DNA from: Terrimonas sp.
Lineage (GTDB): Bacteria > Bacteroidota > Bacteroidia > Chitinophagales > Chitinophagaceae
Assembly (NCBI RefSeq): GCF_003075435.1
Contig: NZ_QCZJ01000008.1
Span: forward strand, 62,001 to 126,000
DNA length: 64,000 bases
Direction of reading: 5' to 3'
In this document: positions 15,719-24,302 of the stretch, in pieces
Position numbering within the stretch: position 1 is the first letter of the stretch
How the letters are laid out: each line of letters opens with the position of its first letter
Position numbers and translations under genes: made by a program
Notes under the pieces: model-generated
Database searches by the model: none
What the model was told of the DNA's origin: nothing
Seen by the model: only the letters and a program-made list of their open reading frames with translations

Positions 15719-17584
15719 GTGTATCTATCTAACATAAAACTTTGGAATTTTAGAAAATTCGGTTCAGAGAGGGAAATAGACCTTGAAAATCCGAATTTGA
15801 ATTTAAACCTCTCTAACGGTTTGAATGTAATTATTGGCGAAAACGATTCTGGCAAAACAGCTATTATTGATGCTGTTAAACTTGTACTTAAAACTCATAG
15901 CTATGATTATATCAGAGTTGAGGATAAAGATTTTTATAGTACTACAAGTCGCTTTAGAATAGAATTGATTTTTGAAAACTTAATACCTGATGAAGCCAAA
16001 AACTTCACAGAATGGTTGGGTTGGACAGGAAATAGAGAAAACGCAAAGCCCTTTTTAAAATTAAATTATGATGTAAGGAGGCAAGGAGAGAAAATATTAC
16101 CTGCAGATGTAAAAGCTGGTGCTGATGATGATGGATACCTTTTAACGGCTGAAGCAAGAGAATATTTAAAGACCACTTACCTAAAACCCTTAAGAGATGC
16201 AGAAAATGAATTAGTTGCTAAAAGAAATTCAAGGCTATCACAAATTCTTTTGGGTGATAAGGCATTTAAAGGGAGGGAAAGAAATCATGAACTTGTGCAG
16301 ATATTTTGCAGTCTTAGCGAAGAACTAAAAAAATATTTTGATGGAGAATTTGAAATTAAAATACCTAATGAATCTGGGGAAGTGCATATACATAAGCCAA
16401 AAGAAGGAAAGCAAATCAAAGATAAAATAGACGGTTATATTAAAGAATTTTACGGCAATGATTATGAGACGCAATTTCATGCTTCATCTAATGATATAAA
16501 AAGCATTCTTGAAAAACTTACTTTACTTCTGAAAAATGAACTATATCCAGGTTTAGGAACCTTAAACAGATTATTTATGGCAGCAGAACTGCTTCATTTG
16601 AGCAAGGAAAATTGGAGTGGTTTACGTTTAGGACTTGTGGAAGAGTTGGAAGCGCATCTTCATCCTCAAGCACAAATGCAGGTAATCGAGACTTTTCAAA
16701 AACAAGATGCTATTCAACTTATCCTCACAACGCATAGTCCAAATTTAGCCTCTAAGTTAAAATTAGAAAACCTGATTATTTGTAACAATGGAAATGCCTT
16801 CCCAATGGGAGAAGCATATACGCAATTAGGCAAAGACAACTACAAGTTTTTAGAAAAATTTCTTGATACTACGAAATCAAATTTATTTTTTGCCAAAGGT
16901 GTGATTTTAGTCGAGGGTTGGGCGGAAGAAATTCTTATTCCGAGCATTGCAAAAGCTATTGGAATTAATCTGACAGAAAAGGGTGTTTCGGTTGTAAATA
17001 TCGGACACACGGGTTTTGACCATTATGCAAAAATTTATCTGCGAAAGGCAGAACCAAATATGATAATTCCTGTTGCAATAATTACAGATTCTGATATTAG
17101 AGAATACGAGAAACAACTGCAATTAGATAATGATGGTAAACCAGTAAAAGATGTAAAGGGTAAAAATCAATATGAATTTATAAAAATTGATGAAGAAACT
17201 ATTAAGAATGAATCAGGGGATGCGATTAAAAAGATAAGCGAGCAAGGGAAACAAAATGTAAAATACTTTCCTGCACTAAATTGGACGTTGGAATATTCGT
17301 TGTTCAAATCGCCGAGTTTAACAAGGGTGTTTCAGACTGCGACAAAAAAAATCCATTCTGATAGCCCTTGGGATAATGACTTTGAAAAAGAGCTTGCTAA
17401 AAAACTAATCAATAAAAATTTTGAGAAAACAAAAATTGCTTATGAAATAGCAAATGCTATTGATGAAGATTTAGAGAAGTTCGGAAAGAAAGAAATTGAA
17501 GCTAAAACAATTACAATTTCAGAAGACGAAGACGATACGGTTAGTTATCTTGTAAAAGCGATTAAATATGCCACAGGAAATTAA
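15719..17584 (+). CDS. OLD-family ATP-dependent nuclease (GajA-like)
   Basis: 621 residues with a GTG start (MYLSNIKLWNFRKFG). An ABC-type ATPase domain has Walker A IGENDSGKTAIIDAV at 39-53, the signature-like region PGLGTLNRLFMAAELLHLS, Walker B GLVEELEAHLHPQAQ at 305-319 and the switch His in LTTHSPNLAS. A C-terminal TOPRIM nuclease domain follows, with its Glu in ILVEGWAEEI (397-406) and DSD at 457-459. This is a class 2 OLD protein, the kind paired with a UvrD helicase as GajA in Gabija. The next gene overlaps by 17 bases and is a UvrD-like helicase. It presumably senses or cleaves invading DNA. The gene is much AT-richer than the tra genes. Confidence 0.88.
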   Translation: MYLSNIKLWNFRKFGSEREIDLENPNLNLNLSNGLNVIIGENDSGKTAIIDAVKLVLKTHSYDYIRVEDKDFYSTTSRFRIELIFENLIPDEAKNFTEWLGWTGNRENAKPFLKLNYDVRRQGEKILPADVKAGADDDGYLLTAEAREYLKTTYLKPLRDAENELVAKRNSRLSQILLGDKAFKGRERNHELVQIFCSLSEELKKYFDGEFEIKIPNESGEVHIHKPKEGKQIKDKIDGYIKEFYGNDYETQFHASSNDIKSILEKLTLLLKNELYPGLGTLNRLFMAAELLHLSKENWSGLRLGLVEELEAHLHPQAQMQVIETFQKQDAIQLILTTHSPNLASKLKLENLIICNNGNAFPMGEAYTQLGKDNYKFLEKFLDTTKSNLFFAKGVILVEGWAEEILIPSIAKAIGINLTEKGVSVVNIGHTGFDHYAKIYLRKAEPNMIIPVAIITDSDIREYEKQLQLDNDGKPVKDVKGKNQYEFIKIDEETIKNESGDAIKKISEQGKQNVKYFPALNWTLEYSLFKSPSLTRVFQTATKKIHSDSPWDNDFEKELAKKLINKNFEKTKIAYEIANAIDEDLEKFGKKEIEAKTITISEDEDDTVSYLVKAIKYATGN

Positions 17585-19622
17585 CATATCGGATGATGAT
17601 ATTCGCTATGCAGAAAAAATACTTTTATCTGACGGAAAAGAATTTGACGATGAACGAAAAGCATTTATCCGCAATCTTAGTACAATAGATTTACAAGCCG
17701 TTCCAGGCAGTGGGAAAACAACAGCTTTGTTAGCAAAGTTGCTTATTATAGAACGGAAACTGCCATTTCCCGATGGGTCAGGAGTTCTTGTTATATCTCA
17801 TACTAATGCAGCCGTTGACGAAATAAAAGAAAAAATTCAGAAGCATTGCCCCAAACTTTTTTCTTATCCAAATTTTATTGGCACAATACAAAGTTTTGTT
17901 GATGAATTCTTGGCTATTCCGTTTTACATTTCAAAGTTTAAGAAAAAACCTATAAGAATAGACAATGAAATATACAACGAAAAGATAAAAAGTTGCCTTG
18001 ATAAAATTTGGCTACATAGGTTTAATTTAAGCCAAGAAGTCAACAACAAGGTTGCTCATATCAAAAACAACAATGAGGCTTTGTTTTATAATTTTAGGTT
18101 TCAATTTTCAAACGAAATCCAATTAGTTAAAAAGTTAAACGATGATATTTTAGAAATTAAAAAGCCGAGAGGCAATACAAGACCTCAAAACTATCGTGAT
18201 TATACGCAGCAAGAAAAGCGAGACGTGTATAATTGGTTTTTGGAGTTCAAAAAAGTAATTCTCAAATCGGGTATTTTACACTTTGATGACGCTTATTTTT
18301 TAGCGGATGTTTACTTGAACAAGATTACAGCTATAAAAAACATTTTACAAAAACGTTTTGCGTATGTTTTTGTAGATGAAATGCAGGATATGGATACTCA
18401 CCAATATAATTTGCTGGAAAAGACTTTTTATGATGACGGCAACGGCGTTTCGATAATTCAAAGAATTGGCGACAAAAATCAAGCAATTTATCATTCTTCA
18501 AATTCTGTTAAAACTGTAGAAGTTTGGCAACTAAGAGCAAATCCTGAAAATATTTTAAACTTAATAGGCAGTCAAAGACTAAGCAAGCCAATTGCAGATG
18601 TTGTAAAAAAATTCGCTTTATATAATGATGCCAATTTTGATATAATAGGGTTAAATGAATGTGATATAAAACCACATATTTTAGTTTTTGAAACTGAAAC
18701 GATTGCAAGTATCATTCCTTGTTTTGCTCAAATAGTAAAGAAATACAAAGAAAATAGCAGGCTGAAATCAAAAAGAGATTTTAAAGACATTAAAGTTGTT
18801 TGTTGGAATACAGACTGGAAAGAAGATGAAACAAGTCGCAACGATGCAACAAAACTACGTTTAGAAGATTTTTATAAAGGTTTCAAAAAAGAAAAAGGGA
18901 AACCAAAACAAGACTATAATAACCTGAAAAGCTATTTATTATATTACGAGAAAAGGCAGACATTAGAACCTGTTCGGAAAAATGTATTAAACGCTTTTTT
19001 GAAAATATTACGACTGGAAAACATCAACACTACAGACGACAGACCCTACACAAAGAAAAAACTAATTGACGTTATACGTGAAAAAGACATTGAAAAAGGC
19101 AATAAAAAATATGACGAATTAAATTTTAACCTTTACAATTGGGCAATCGGAATAATCAGAGAAAAAACAAACGAAGTTTGGGAAGGAATAAAAGCATACG
19201 TTCCGACTTTGCTTGAAATGTTTGACAAAACAATTTCCAATAGTTCAGATTTCATCAATAATGACAATGTTGAAATTCTCCCAGAAAATGCTGAAGTTTT
19301 AGCAATAACCAACCATTACAGAGAAGAGGAGCTTGAAATTGAAATTACAAGCGTTCACGCAGTGAAAGGGCAAACGCATTGTGCGACTTTATATTTAGAA
19401 TCATGTTATCAAGGGAAACACGAATCTGAAAGATTATCAACACAATTTTTGGGTAATAGTTTTAATGATACAAAAGTTCATCATAAAAGTTCCGTCAAGA
19501 TGGCTTATGTCGGCTTTTCGCGACCAACGGATTTGCTTTGCATTGCTATTCACAAAGACAGATTTGATAAATTTCTTCGGGATATTAACATTGAGGAATG
19601 GGAAATAATAAATGTTTCTTGA
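17568..19622 (+). CDS. UvrD/PcrA-like superfamily 1 helicase (GajB-like)
   Basis: 684 residues. Walker A is LQAVPGSGKTTALLAKL (42-58), motif Ia VISHTNAAVDEI, motif II FVDEMQDMD (DEMQD at 270-274), motif III IGDKNQAIYH, motif V SVHAVKGQTH, and motif VI MAYVGFSRPTDLL near the C-terminus. All core SF1A motifs are present, so it should be an active translocase. Its start overlaps the OLD nuclease gene by 17 bases. In Gabija the GajB helicase activates the GajA nuclease; this protein is longer than the GajB I recall (about 500 residues), with extra sequence between motifs III and V. Confidence 0.88.
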   Translation: MPQEINISDDDIRYAEKILLSDGKEFDDERKAFIRNLSTIDLQAVPGSGKTTALLAKLLIIERKLPFPDGSGVLVISHTNAAVDEIKEKIQKHCPKLFSYPNFIGTIQSFVDEFLAIPFYISKFKKKPIRIDNEIYNEKIKSCLDKIWLHRFNLSQEVNNKVAHIKNNNEALFYNFRFQFSNEIQLVKKLNDDILEIKKPRGNTRPQNYRDYTQQEKRDVYNWFLEFKKVILKSGILHFDDAYFLADVYLNKITAIKNILQKRFAYVFVDEMQDMDTHQYNLLEKTFYDDGNGVSIIQRIGDKNQAIYHSSNSVKTVEVWQLRANPENILNLIGSQRLSKPIADVVKKFALYNDANFDIIGLNECDIKPHILVFETETIASIIPCFAQIVKKYKENSRLKSKRDFKDIKVVCWNTDWKEDETSRNDATKLRLEDFYKGFKKEKGKPKQDYNNLKSYLLYYEKRQTLEPVRKNVLNAFLKILRLENINTTDDRPYTKKKLIDVIREKDIEKGNKKYDELNFNLYNWAIGIIREKTNEVWEGIKAYVPTLLEMFDKTISNSSDFINNDNVEILPENAEVLAITNHYREEELEIEITSVHAVKGQTHCATLYLESCYQGKHESERLSTQFLGNSFNDTKVHHKSSVKMAYVGFSRPTDLLCIAIHKDRFDKFLRDINIEEWEIINVS

Positions 19623-19636
19623 AAAGGTAACGAAGT

Positions 19637-20863
19637 ATGATTGATTTTTTTACAAAAGGTGATACGCTGGTTCTACGCTATATTGCTGAATTTGCAAACT
19701 CACCTGATTGGGTAAGAGAGACTATTAAAGTCAAAGGTTACGTGAGGCTTAAAAAGACTTTTTATTTTGAAGAAGACGACATTCTAAATGATAGTGAATT
19801 TGGCGAGGAAACTAAAATAGATGATTTTGATGACCCTGATACGGAACAAGTCACTTACTTTCTATTCGCAAAACTTACCGGAGATTATTATAAGGTCAAA
19901 AAAGGAATACTCATTGATGACTTCGATATATTTATACACAAGGATGTTTCATTAAGTACAATTTTTTTTGTCGCTGATTCAGACGTATCAGTTTTTAGGG
20001 TAATCAAGAATATATCCTTAAACAATTTATACTTAGGTGGTGATTATCCAAGTGCTGTACCCATTGAGGAATTTGAAAGGCTCTTAAAATATTTCCCAAC
20101 TTCTTATGAAAGGAGAAAATATGTTGAAGCACGAATTGCATCCCTGCTAAGGAATTATTTAGACGGCATCAAGGATGCCGAAAAGATATATCAGAAGCAT
20201 CTAAATACAAAGCTATCTAAACAAGGTACGGATTTAGCTAAAGTTTTTCAGAATGTTGAACTCGTGAAATATCAGACAATCCTTGAAAAATTACAGGAAA
20301 TGCTAAAAGACGAAAATCAGTATAATGAGCATCAGTGGCAGGAAGAAATTTTACAGATTATTTTGTTACTCTATCCGAAATATATTTTTGCTTTTAAGTC
20401 AGTTCCAATACAAGCAAAATTGGCAGATGGAATAAGAGATAAACAGCTTGATTTTCTTTTAGTGGATTCCAATGGATATGTTGATGTTATTGAAATAAAG
20501 AAACCTTTTGAGAATGCCATTATGACTAAAGGTTTTTATCGTGAAAATTATATTCCTCTTAGAGAACTTTCAGGAACAGTTATGCAAATTGAAAAATACA
20601 TTTACTATTTAAACCGCTGGAGTTTAGAAGGAGAGAAATTTTTAAGTACAAAATATAAAACACAATTACCCGAAGGTTTTGATATTAAGATAGCAAATCC
20701 AAGTGGAGTAATTATTATGGGGAGAGAAAACAATTTGTCGCCTGGACAAAAAGATGATTTCGAGGTGGTTAAAAGAAAGTATAAAAATATTGTTGACATT
20801 ATTACTTATGACAATTTATTAGAACGATTACAGTTTACAATTGAACAAATTCGGAAAATTTAA
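19637..20863 (+). CDS. Shedu-type nuclease (SduA-like, DUF4263)
   Basis: 408 residues. The N-terminal part is variable and beta-rich. The C-terminal DUF4263 nuclease domain starts around 232 with QWQEEILQIILLLYPKYI, continues RDKQLDFLLVDSNGYVDVIE and IKKPFENAIM, and ends PSGVIIMGRENNL. The PD-(D/E)xK residues are probably D272 and E286-x-K288. The later REYIPLRELSGTVMQIEKYI-like helix (as RENYIPLRELSG here) is also typical of SduA. Shedu normally works as a single-gene defence system. Here it starts 14 bases after the helicase stop, so it is cotranscribed with the Gabija-like pair. Confidence 0.85.
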   Translation: MIDFFTKGDTLVLRYIAEFANSPDWVRETIKVKGYVRLKKTFYFEEDDILNDSEFGEETKIDDFDDPDTEQVTYFLFAKLTGDYYKVKKGILIDDFDIFIHKDVSLSTIFFVADSDVSVFRVIKNISLNNLYLGGDYPSAVPIEEFERLLKYFPTSYERRKYVEARIASLLRNYLDGIKDAEKIYQKHLNTKLSKQGTDLAKVFQNVELVKYQTILEKLQEMLKDENQYNEHQWQEEILQIILLLYPKYIFAFKSVPIQAKLADGIRDKQLDFLLVDSNGYVDVIEIKKPFENAIMTKGFYRENYIPLRELSGTVMQIEKYIYYLNRWSLEGEKFLSTKYKTQLPEGFDIKIANPSGVIIMGRENNLSPGQKDDFEVVKRKYKNIVDIITYDNLLERLQFTIEQIRKI

Positions 20864-20946
20864 TTTTAAATAGCAAATCAAATATTTATTGGATTGCAAA
20901 CTGAAACGATACTGAATAGAAAACAATTTTTAAACGATTTTTTTAA

Positions 20947-21759
20947 ATGGCGAATTATCAATTACCACCTTTAAAGGACGAAAGATTATTTGAGGAGCTT
21001 ACCTGCGACCTGTTCAATTTTGTAGAAAATACATCGTCATACGAGAATATAGACTTTCAGACATTTGGTGTGAAAGGTCAAAACCAAAAAGGGATTGATG
21101 TCTTTTCCAGTAAAACAAAAACAGTAGTGCAATGTAAGTTGAAAAGCATTGGAAAAAAAGATGAGATTATCAGGAAAAATCTAATTCAGGATATAAATGC
21201 CGACTTAGAAAAAGTAAAGGATTTAAGAATTGATTTTGATAAGTTTGTTTTTGTTTCAACATTCCGCGATGATACCCAAATACAGGAATATTTAAGTCAG
21301 CTTAAAAATGAACAACAATTGCCATTTCATTTATATTATTGGGGATGGGACACTATAACAAAACATATTGAGCAGTCAGAAGGTCTATTGCAGAAGTACT
21401 TCCCTAAGTTTATAAAGAAGACTAAACCAGTAAAGCCAAAACTTGAATTGCCAGAAGGCGCTTTAGGCAAAGAGCTTTCCAAGAAAAACTACATTGATTA
21501 TCTTAAAAAGAGATATGGAGATTGGAAGCAAATTGAATTAAATAAGAAAGGAGAAAAATTTAATTGGGCAGCATTTACTATTTCGTTATCCAAAAGATAT
21601 AAGGCTTCCGGGATTAATTATATTGATGTCCGATATTTTGATGATTTTGTAGCGTATCTGAAAAGTCGCATTGACGGAACAATAATGGGGAAAGTAAATA
21701 AATCTAAAGGAATAAAAAACTACTCATCGTTTGAAGAGTTTTTAGAAAATCCGATATAA
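20947..21759 (+). CDS. Mrr-like PD-(D/E)xK nuclease-fold protein with unknown C-terminal domain
   Basis: 270 residues. The N-terminal domain has a helix LFEELTCDLFNFVE and then GVKGQNQKGIDVFSSKTKTV, VQCKLKS. D51 and Q62-C-K64 fit the D...QxK catalytic pattern of Mrr-like restriction endonucleases. Up to about residue 155 it follows that fold (FVFVSTFRDDTQIQEYL; HLYYWGWDTITKHI). The Lys-rich C-terminus from about 165 (KNYIDYLKKRYGDWKQIELN, FDDFVAYLKSRIDGTI) is not recognised. It follows the Shedu gene by 83 bases, so a promoter of its own is possible, and ends 20 bases before the convergent traD. Confidence 0.7.
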   Translation: MANYQLPPLKDERLFEELTCDLFNFVENTSSYENIDFQTFGVKGQNQKGIDVFSSKTKTVVQCKLKSIGKKDEIIRKNLIQDINADLEKVKDLRIDFDKFVFVSTFRDDTQIQEYLSQLKNEQQLPFHLYYWGWDTITKHIEQSEGLLQKYFPKFIKKTKPVKPKLELPEGALGKELSKKNYIDYLKKRYGDWKQIELNKKGEKFNWAAFTISLSKRYKASGINYIDVRYFDDFVAYLKSRIDGTIMGKVNKSKGIKNYSSFEEFLENPI

Positions 21760-21778
21760 ACAAAGGGAAGCTGTCTTA

Positions 21779-22411
21779 TCAGACAAACTCCCCAATGTCG
21801 AAACCCTCCAAATCCTTATTCCGCAAATTGGAAGAACTGAAATCCGTCCCGGCGGGGAGGCTCTTATCCAACAACGCTGCAATCTTTCGTGAAGCCCCCT
21901 CCATTGAGTTTTCGAGCAGACTAAACAATTCGGTTCCTTGTATGAGCTGAACTATATTGACCGCTTTTTGTTGCAAGGCAGGTTCCAGCACATCCTGCTG
22001 TAACAATGCCCCCACGGTGCTTAGTTCATCAAAGGTAACCCCCGTGGCAAACCCATTGTCGCTGTCCGCATTCCCGTATTCGCTCCATTCTTCTTCTTCG
22101 TCTTCCAAATCGGGCATACTCCCGAAAACTTCATCCAGTTCTTCCTGCGGAATGACTAACCCCAAAGCCTTTTCTTCGGTTTCTGTTTCAAAATTATCCG
22201 GTATGTTTTTGCTTTTATCTGTTTGTCTTTTGCTGGCATTCATTGGCAGTGCGTGGCGTTCCACGGGCTTAGGCAGCCCTATAATATCCGGCAGGTCAGG
22301 CGTTTTACTTTCCTGCTTTTCCTGCCTGCGCACCGGCTTATGAATAACTACCTTGTCTTTCAGTAAAAGAACAATGACAATGAGCAAACAGATAACAATT
22401 ATTATTTCCAT
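21779..22411 (-). CDS. traD: Conjugal transfer protein TraD-like
   Basis: 210 residues. One N-terminal membrane helix (MEIIIVICLLIVIVLLLKDK) is followed by a Pro/Lys-rich segment PDLPDIIGLPKP, an acidic stretch (DLEDEEEEWSEYG), then GVTFDELSTVGALLQQ and the conserved end SSNLRNKDLEGFDIGEFV. I associate this with the TraD protein of Bacteroidota ICEs, which is unrelated to F-plasmid TraD. The role is not established. It is 8 bases downstream of the DUF3408 gene. Its continuation towards traE is interrupted by the rightward defence operon. Confidence 0.75.
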   Translation of the reverse strand: MEIIIVICLLIVIVLLLKDKVVIHKPVRRQEKQESKTPDLPDIIGLPKPVERHALPMNASKRQTDKSKNIPDNFETETEEKALGLVIPQEELDEVFGSMPDLEDEEEEWSEYGNADSDNGFATGVTFDELSTVGALLQQDVLEPALQQKAVNIVQLIQGTELFSLLENSMEGASRKIAALLDKSLPAGTDFSSSNLRNKDLEGFDIGEFV

Positions 22412-22419
22412 AGCTGCAC

Positions 22420-22836
22420 TTATAAAATAGGTTTATACTTATCATTGAAACTTTTGGTGATGTCATCGCCAAACTCATGAAAGTGGTGTTCCAGCACGTT
22501 ATCGAGATAGGCGTATATGGTTATCTTGTCTTCGCCGATAACCTGTACAATACGGGACAGCCGTTCGTGAAAATCAGGGCGTATGTACACCGACTTCCCA
22601 TTACGGGCATTGGTTTCCGCTCTTTTGAAAAATGTCTTTTCATAATCCGCTTCGCTGGTTTTTCTGGAACGGCTTCGTTCCCTGCCCACAGGCTTTTCCT
22701 GCTCTTTTTCTTCCTGCTTTTGGGATGCTTCGGGCGGTATGTTTAAGCCGTCCTTTTTCACACCATCGGCAATAATGTTCATCAAAAATTCTTCGTCTAT
22801 CTCCGGGGTGCTTTTCTTTTTATTTTCTTTTTCCAT
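22420..22836 (-). CDS. traB: DUF3408 protein (TraB-like)
   Basis: 138 residues. A charged, disordered N-terminal half (ASQKQEEKEQEKPVGRERSR) precedes a C-terminal DUF3408 domain with KTFFKRAETNARNGKSVYIR, DFHERLSRIVQVIGEDKITI and YAYLDNVLEHHFHEFGDDIT. The pattern resembles ribbon-helix-helix or ParB-like partners of the adjacent ParA-type ATPase. It starts 5 bases after traA, so the two are cotranscribed. It probably binds DNA near the origin or partition region. Confidence 0.82.
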   Translation of the reverse strand: MEKENKKKSTPEIDEEFLMNIIADGVKKDGLNIPPEASQKQEEKEQEKPVGRERSRSRKTSEADYEKTFFKRAETNARNGKSVYIRPDFHERLSRIVQVIGEDKITIYAYLDNVLEHHFHEFGDDITKSFNDKYKPIL

Positions 22837-22841
22837 ACGGC

Positions 22842-23609
22842 TTACAATTTCACAGTCCTTAAAAATTCTTCCATAAACAAATCCAGCCGGCAGGCTTTCA
22901 TTAACCGTTCATCGGCAGGTAGCAAGGTGGAACGGAATACCGTTTTTGCATCGGCTTCGCCCTCCTTGCGAAAACGCTTGCTATCCGTAATGTTGGTGCG
23001 CATCAGATGTATGCCCAGGCTGTTGATTAAATCTTCATAGATGCTGTACAATGCCGATTTCTCTCTGCCGTCCACCTGGTTCCAAAACAGGTTGATGCTT
23101 TGTATAGCGGTCGTTCCCTGCTTTCGGATAACATCGTTCAATACCTGCGTAAAAATCAACGTGCTTTCCATGACTACACGGTCAGCTATGATAGGCGTAA
23201 AAATGTGGTGCATCCCCGCCAGCGTTTTTAATATCCCTGTGGAGTTTACCGTTCCCGGCAGGTCGAAGAAAACCACATCCACCGCAACGGGAGAAGATTG
23301 CAGGAATTGCGCTACCTCGTTCAGCACACCGTCTGCCCGGTGCTGCATAACCGGGTAGGCTTTCTTGTTGATGCTCGTAAATTGCTTATGCGCCATTTTC
23401 TTAAACACCTCATTACCCATAATGCTGCTCATATCCCTTGCCCTCATTTGCATGAGGCTATGCTGTGGAAAATCGCAGTCGAAGACGGCTACATTATATC
23501 CGAGCCTGTAATGTAGCAGACTGGCAACAAGCGTGGTAAAGGTGCTTTTGCCCACGCCTCCCTTTTGGGAGGAAAAGGCGATAAATAAGGGTTGTTTCTT
23601 AGTGTCCAT
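22842..23609 (-). CDS. traA: ParA/MinD-family ATPase (TraA)
   Basis: 255 residues with a deviant Walker A, SSQKGGVGKSTFTTLVASLL near residues 12-31, a switch I-like DCDFPQHSLMQMR and a Walker B-like VFFDLPGTVNSTGIL. This is the ParA-like TraA that heads the leftward transfer operon of Bacteroidota ICEs; it may position or maintain the element or the transfer complex. The 690-base non-coding region upstream carries repeats and origin-like hairpins. Confidence 0.88.
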   Translation of the reverse strand: MDTKKQPLFIAFSSQKGGVGKSTFTTLVASLLHYRLGYNVAVFDCDFPQHSLMQMRARDMSSIMGNEVFKKMAHKQFTSINKKAYPVMQHRADGVLNEVAQFLQSSPVAVDVVFFDLPGTVNSTGILKTLAGMHHIFTPIIADRVVMESTLIFTQVLNDVIRKQGTTAIQSINLFWNQVDGREKSALYSIYEDLINSLGIHLMRTNITDSKRFRKEGEADAKTVFRSTLLPADERLMKACRLDLFMEEFLRTVKL

Positions 23610-23980
23610 TTGTATAACTGTATTTAATTATTCATTTGTTTATATATCGCTATCTGTTTAGAATTGCTTATCTATTCAGGTGCATTGCTACAAAAGCACA
23701 ACTGCACATTTTTATGTACAGACTTTTGTAGGCAGGTATTTTTGTAAAAGCATATATGCCGTTTTATGCTTGCAACCATATCCGTATGCGGAGAAATGTA
23801 GCTGTACATTTTTGACTGCTTATTTGCATGACTGCTTACCTAATCGCATACATCGTTGCTTAACTGCTTATGTATTTCGGTAGCTATGCAGCTACGTTTA
23901 TACATACCTATCCAGTTAATGCCGGATGCTGATACAAAAGAATGCAGATAGATACCTGCTATTTTAAACCTGTCCTGCTT
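23610..23980. repeat. Iteron-like repeats upstream of traA
   Basis: Short direct repeats of (A)CTGCTTA occur at 23814-23822, 23830-23838 and 23863-23870, with variants TTGCTTA at 23856-23862 and ATTGCTTA at 23663-23670. A small palindrome (GTAGCT ATGC AGCTAC) lies at 23880-23895. TACATTTTT also recurs around 23705-23720 and 23805-23813. No gene is convincing here. The cluster may be operator sites for the ParA/DUF3408 pair or a replication/partition site. Confidence 0.45.
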
Positions 23981-24002
23981 TGGCGTTTCGTGGAAGCCTT
24001 TG

Positions 24003-24290
24003 GCAGTGTGGCACACTGCAATGCTTTGAATAAGCTCCGCTTATTTTGTAGTGGCTCCAATACAAAAGGGTGAATGGAAAAATCATTACATGATACAGGC
24101 AACAGGTGGAACGGCTTGCAGCCGTTTTTTTCTGCTATATCTAATCCCGCCCAAGCGGGATTTTCTGTTCACCCGAACAGAGCAAGTTGTGTTTTGAGGC
24201 ACTCGGAACGCATTCCGTGCCTCAAAACAACTTGCCCTTGCATGGGGCTTTAAAAACACCCTCCGAAGTCGGGGTTTTGTTGAATTTTAA
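24003..24290. other. oriT: Candidate origin of transfer (oriT) hairpin cluster
   Basis: Four inverted repeats lie just upstream of mobA. GCAGTGTG/CACACTGC is at 24003-24019. ACGGCT/AGCCGT with a T-run follows at 24111-24133, then AATCCCGC/GCGGGATT at 24143-24162. The largest spans 24182-24235, with arms GCAAGTTG..TTTTGAGGCAC..GGAA and two 2-nt bulges around a CGCA loop. A long imperfect repeat followed by a conserved-looking GCCCTTGCATGGGGC stretch, beside relaxosome genes, is the expected arrangement of an oriT. The nic position cannot be read. Confidence 0.6.
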
Positions 24291-24302
24291 AATGGATTGG
24301 TG

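Noticed and set aside
15719-17584. OLD nuclease as part of PARIS or of a retron
   Set aside because: No AriB-like TOPRIM-only partner and no reverse transcriptase are present; the overlapping neighbour is a UvrD-like helicase, which points to the Gabija type.
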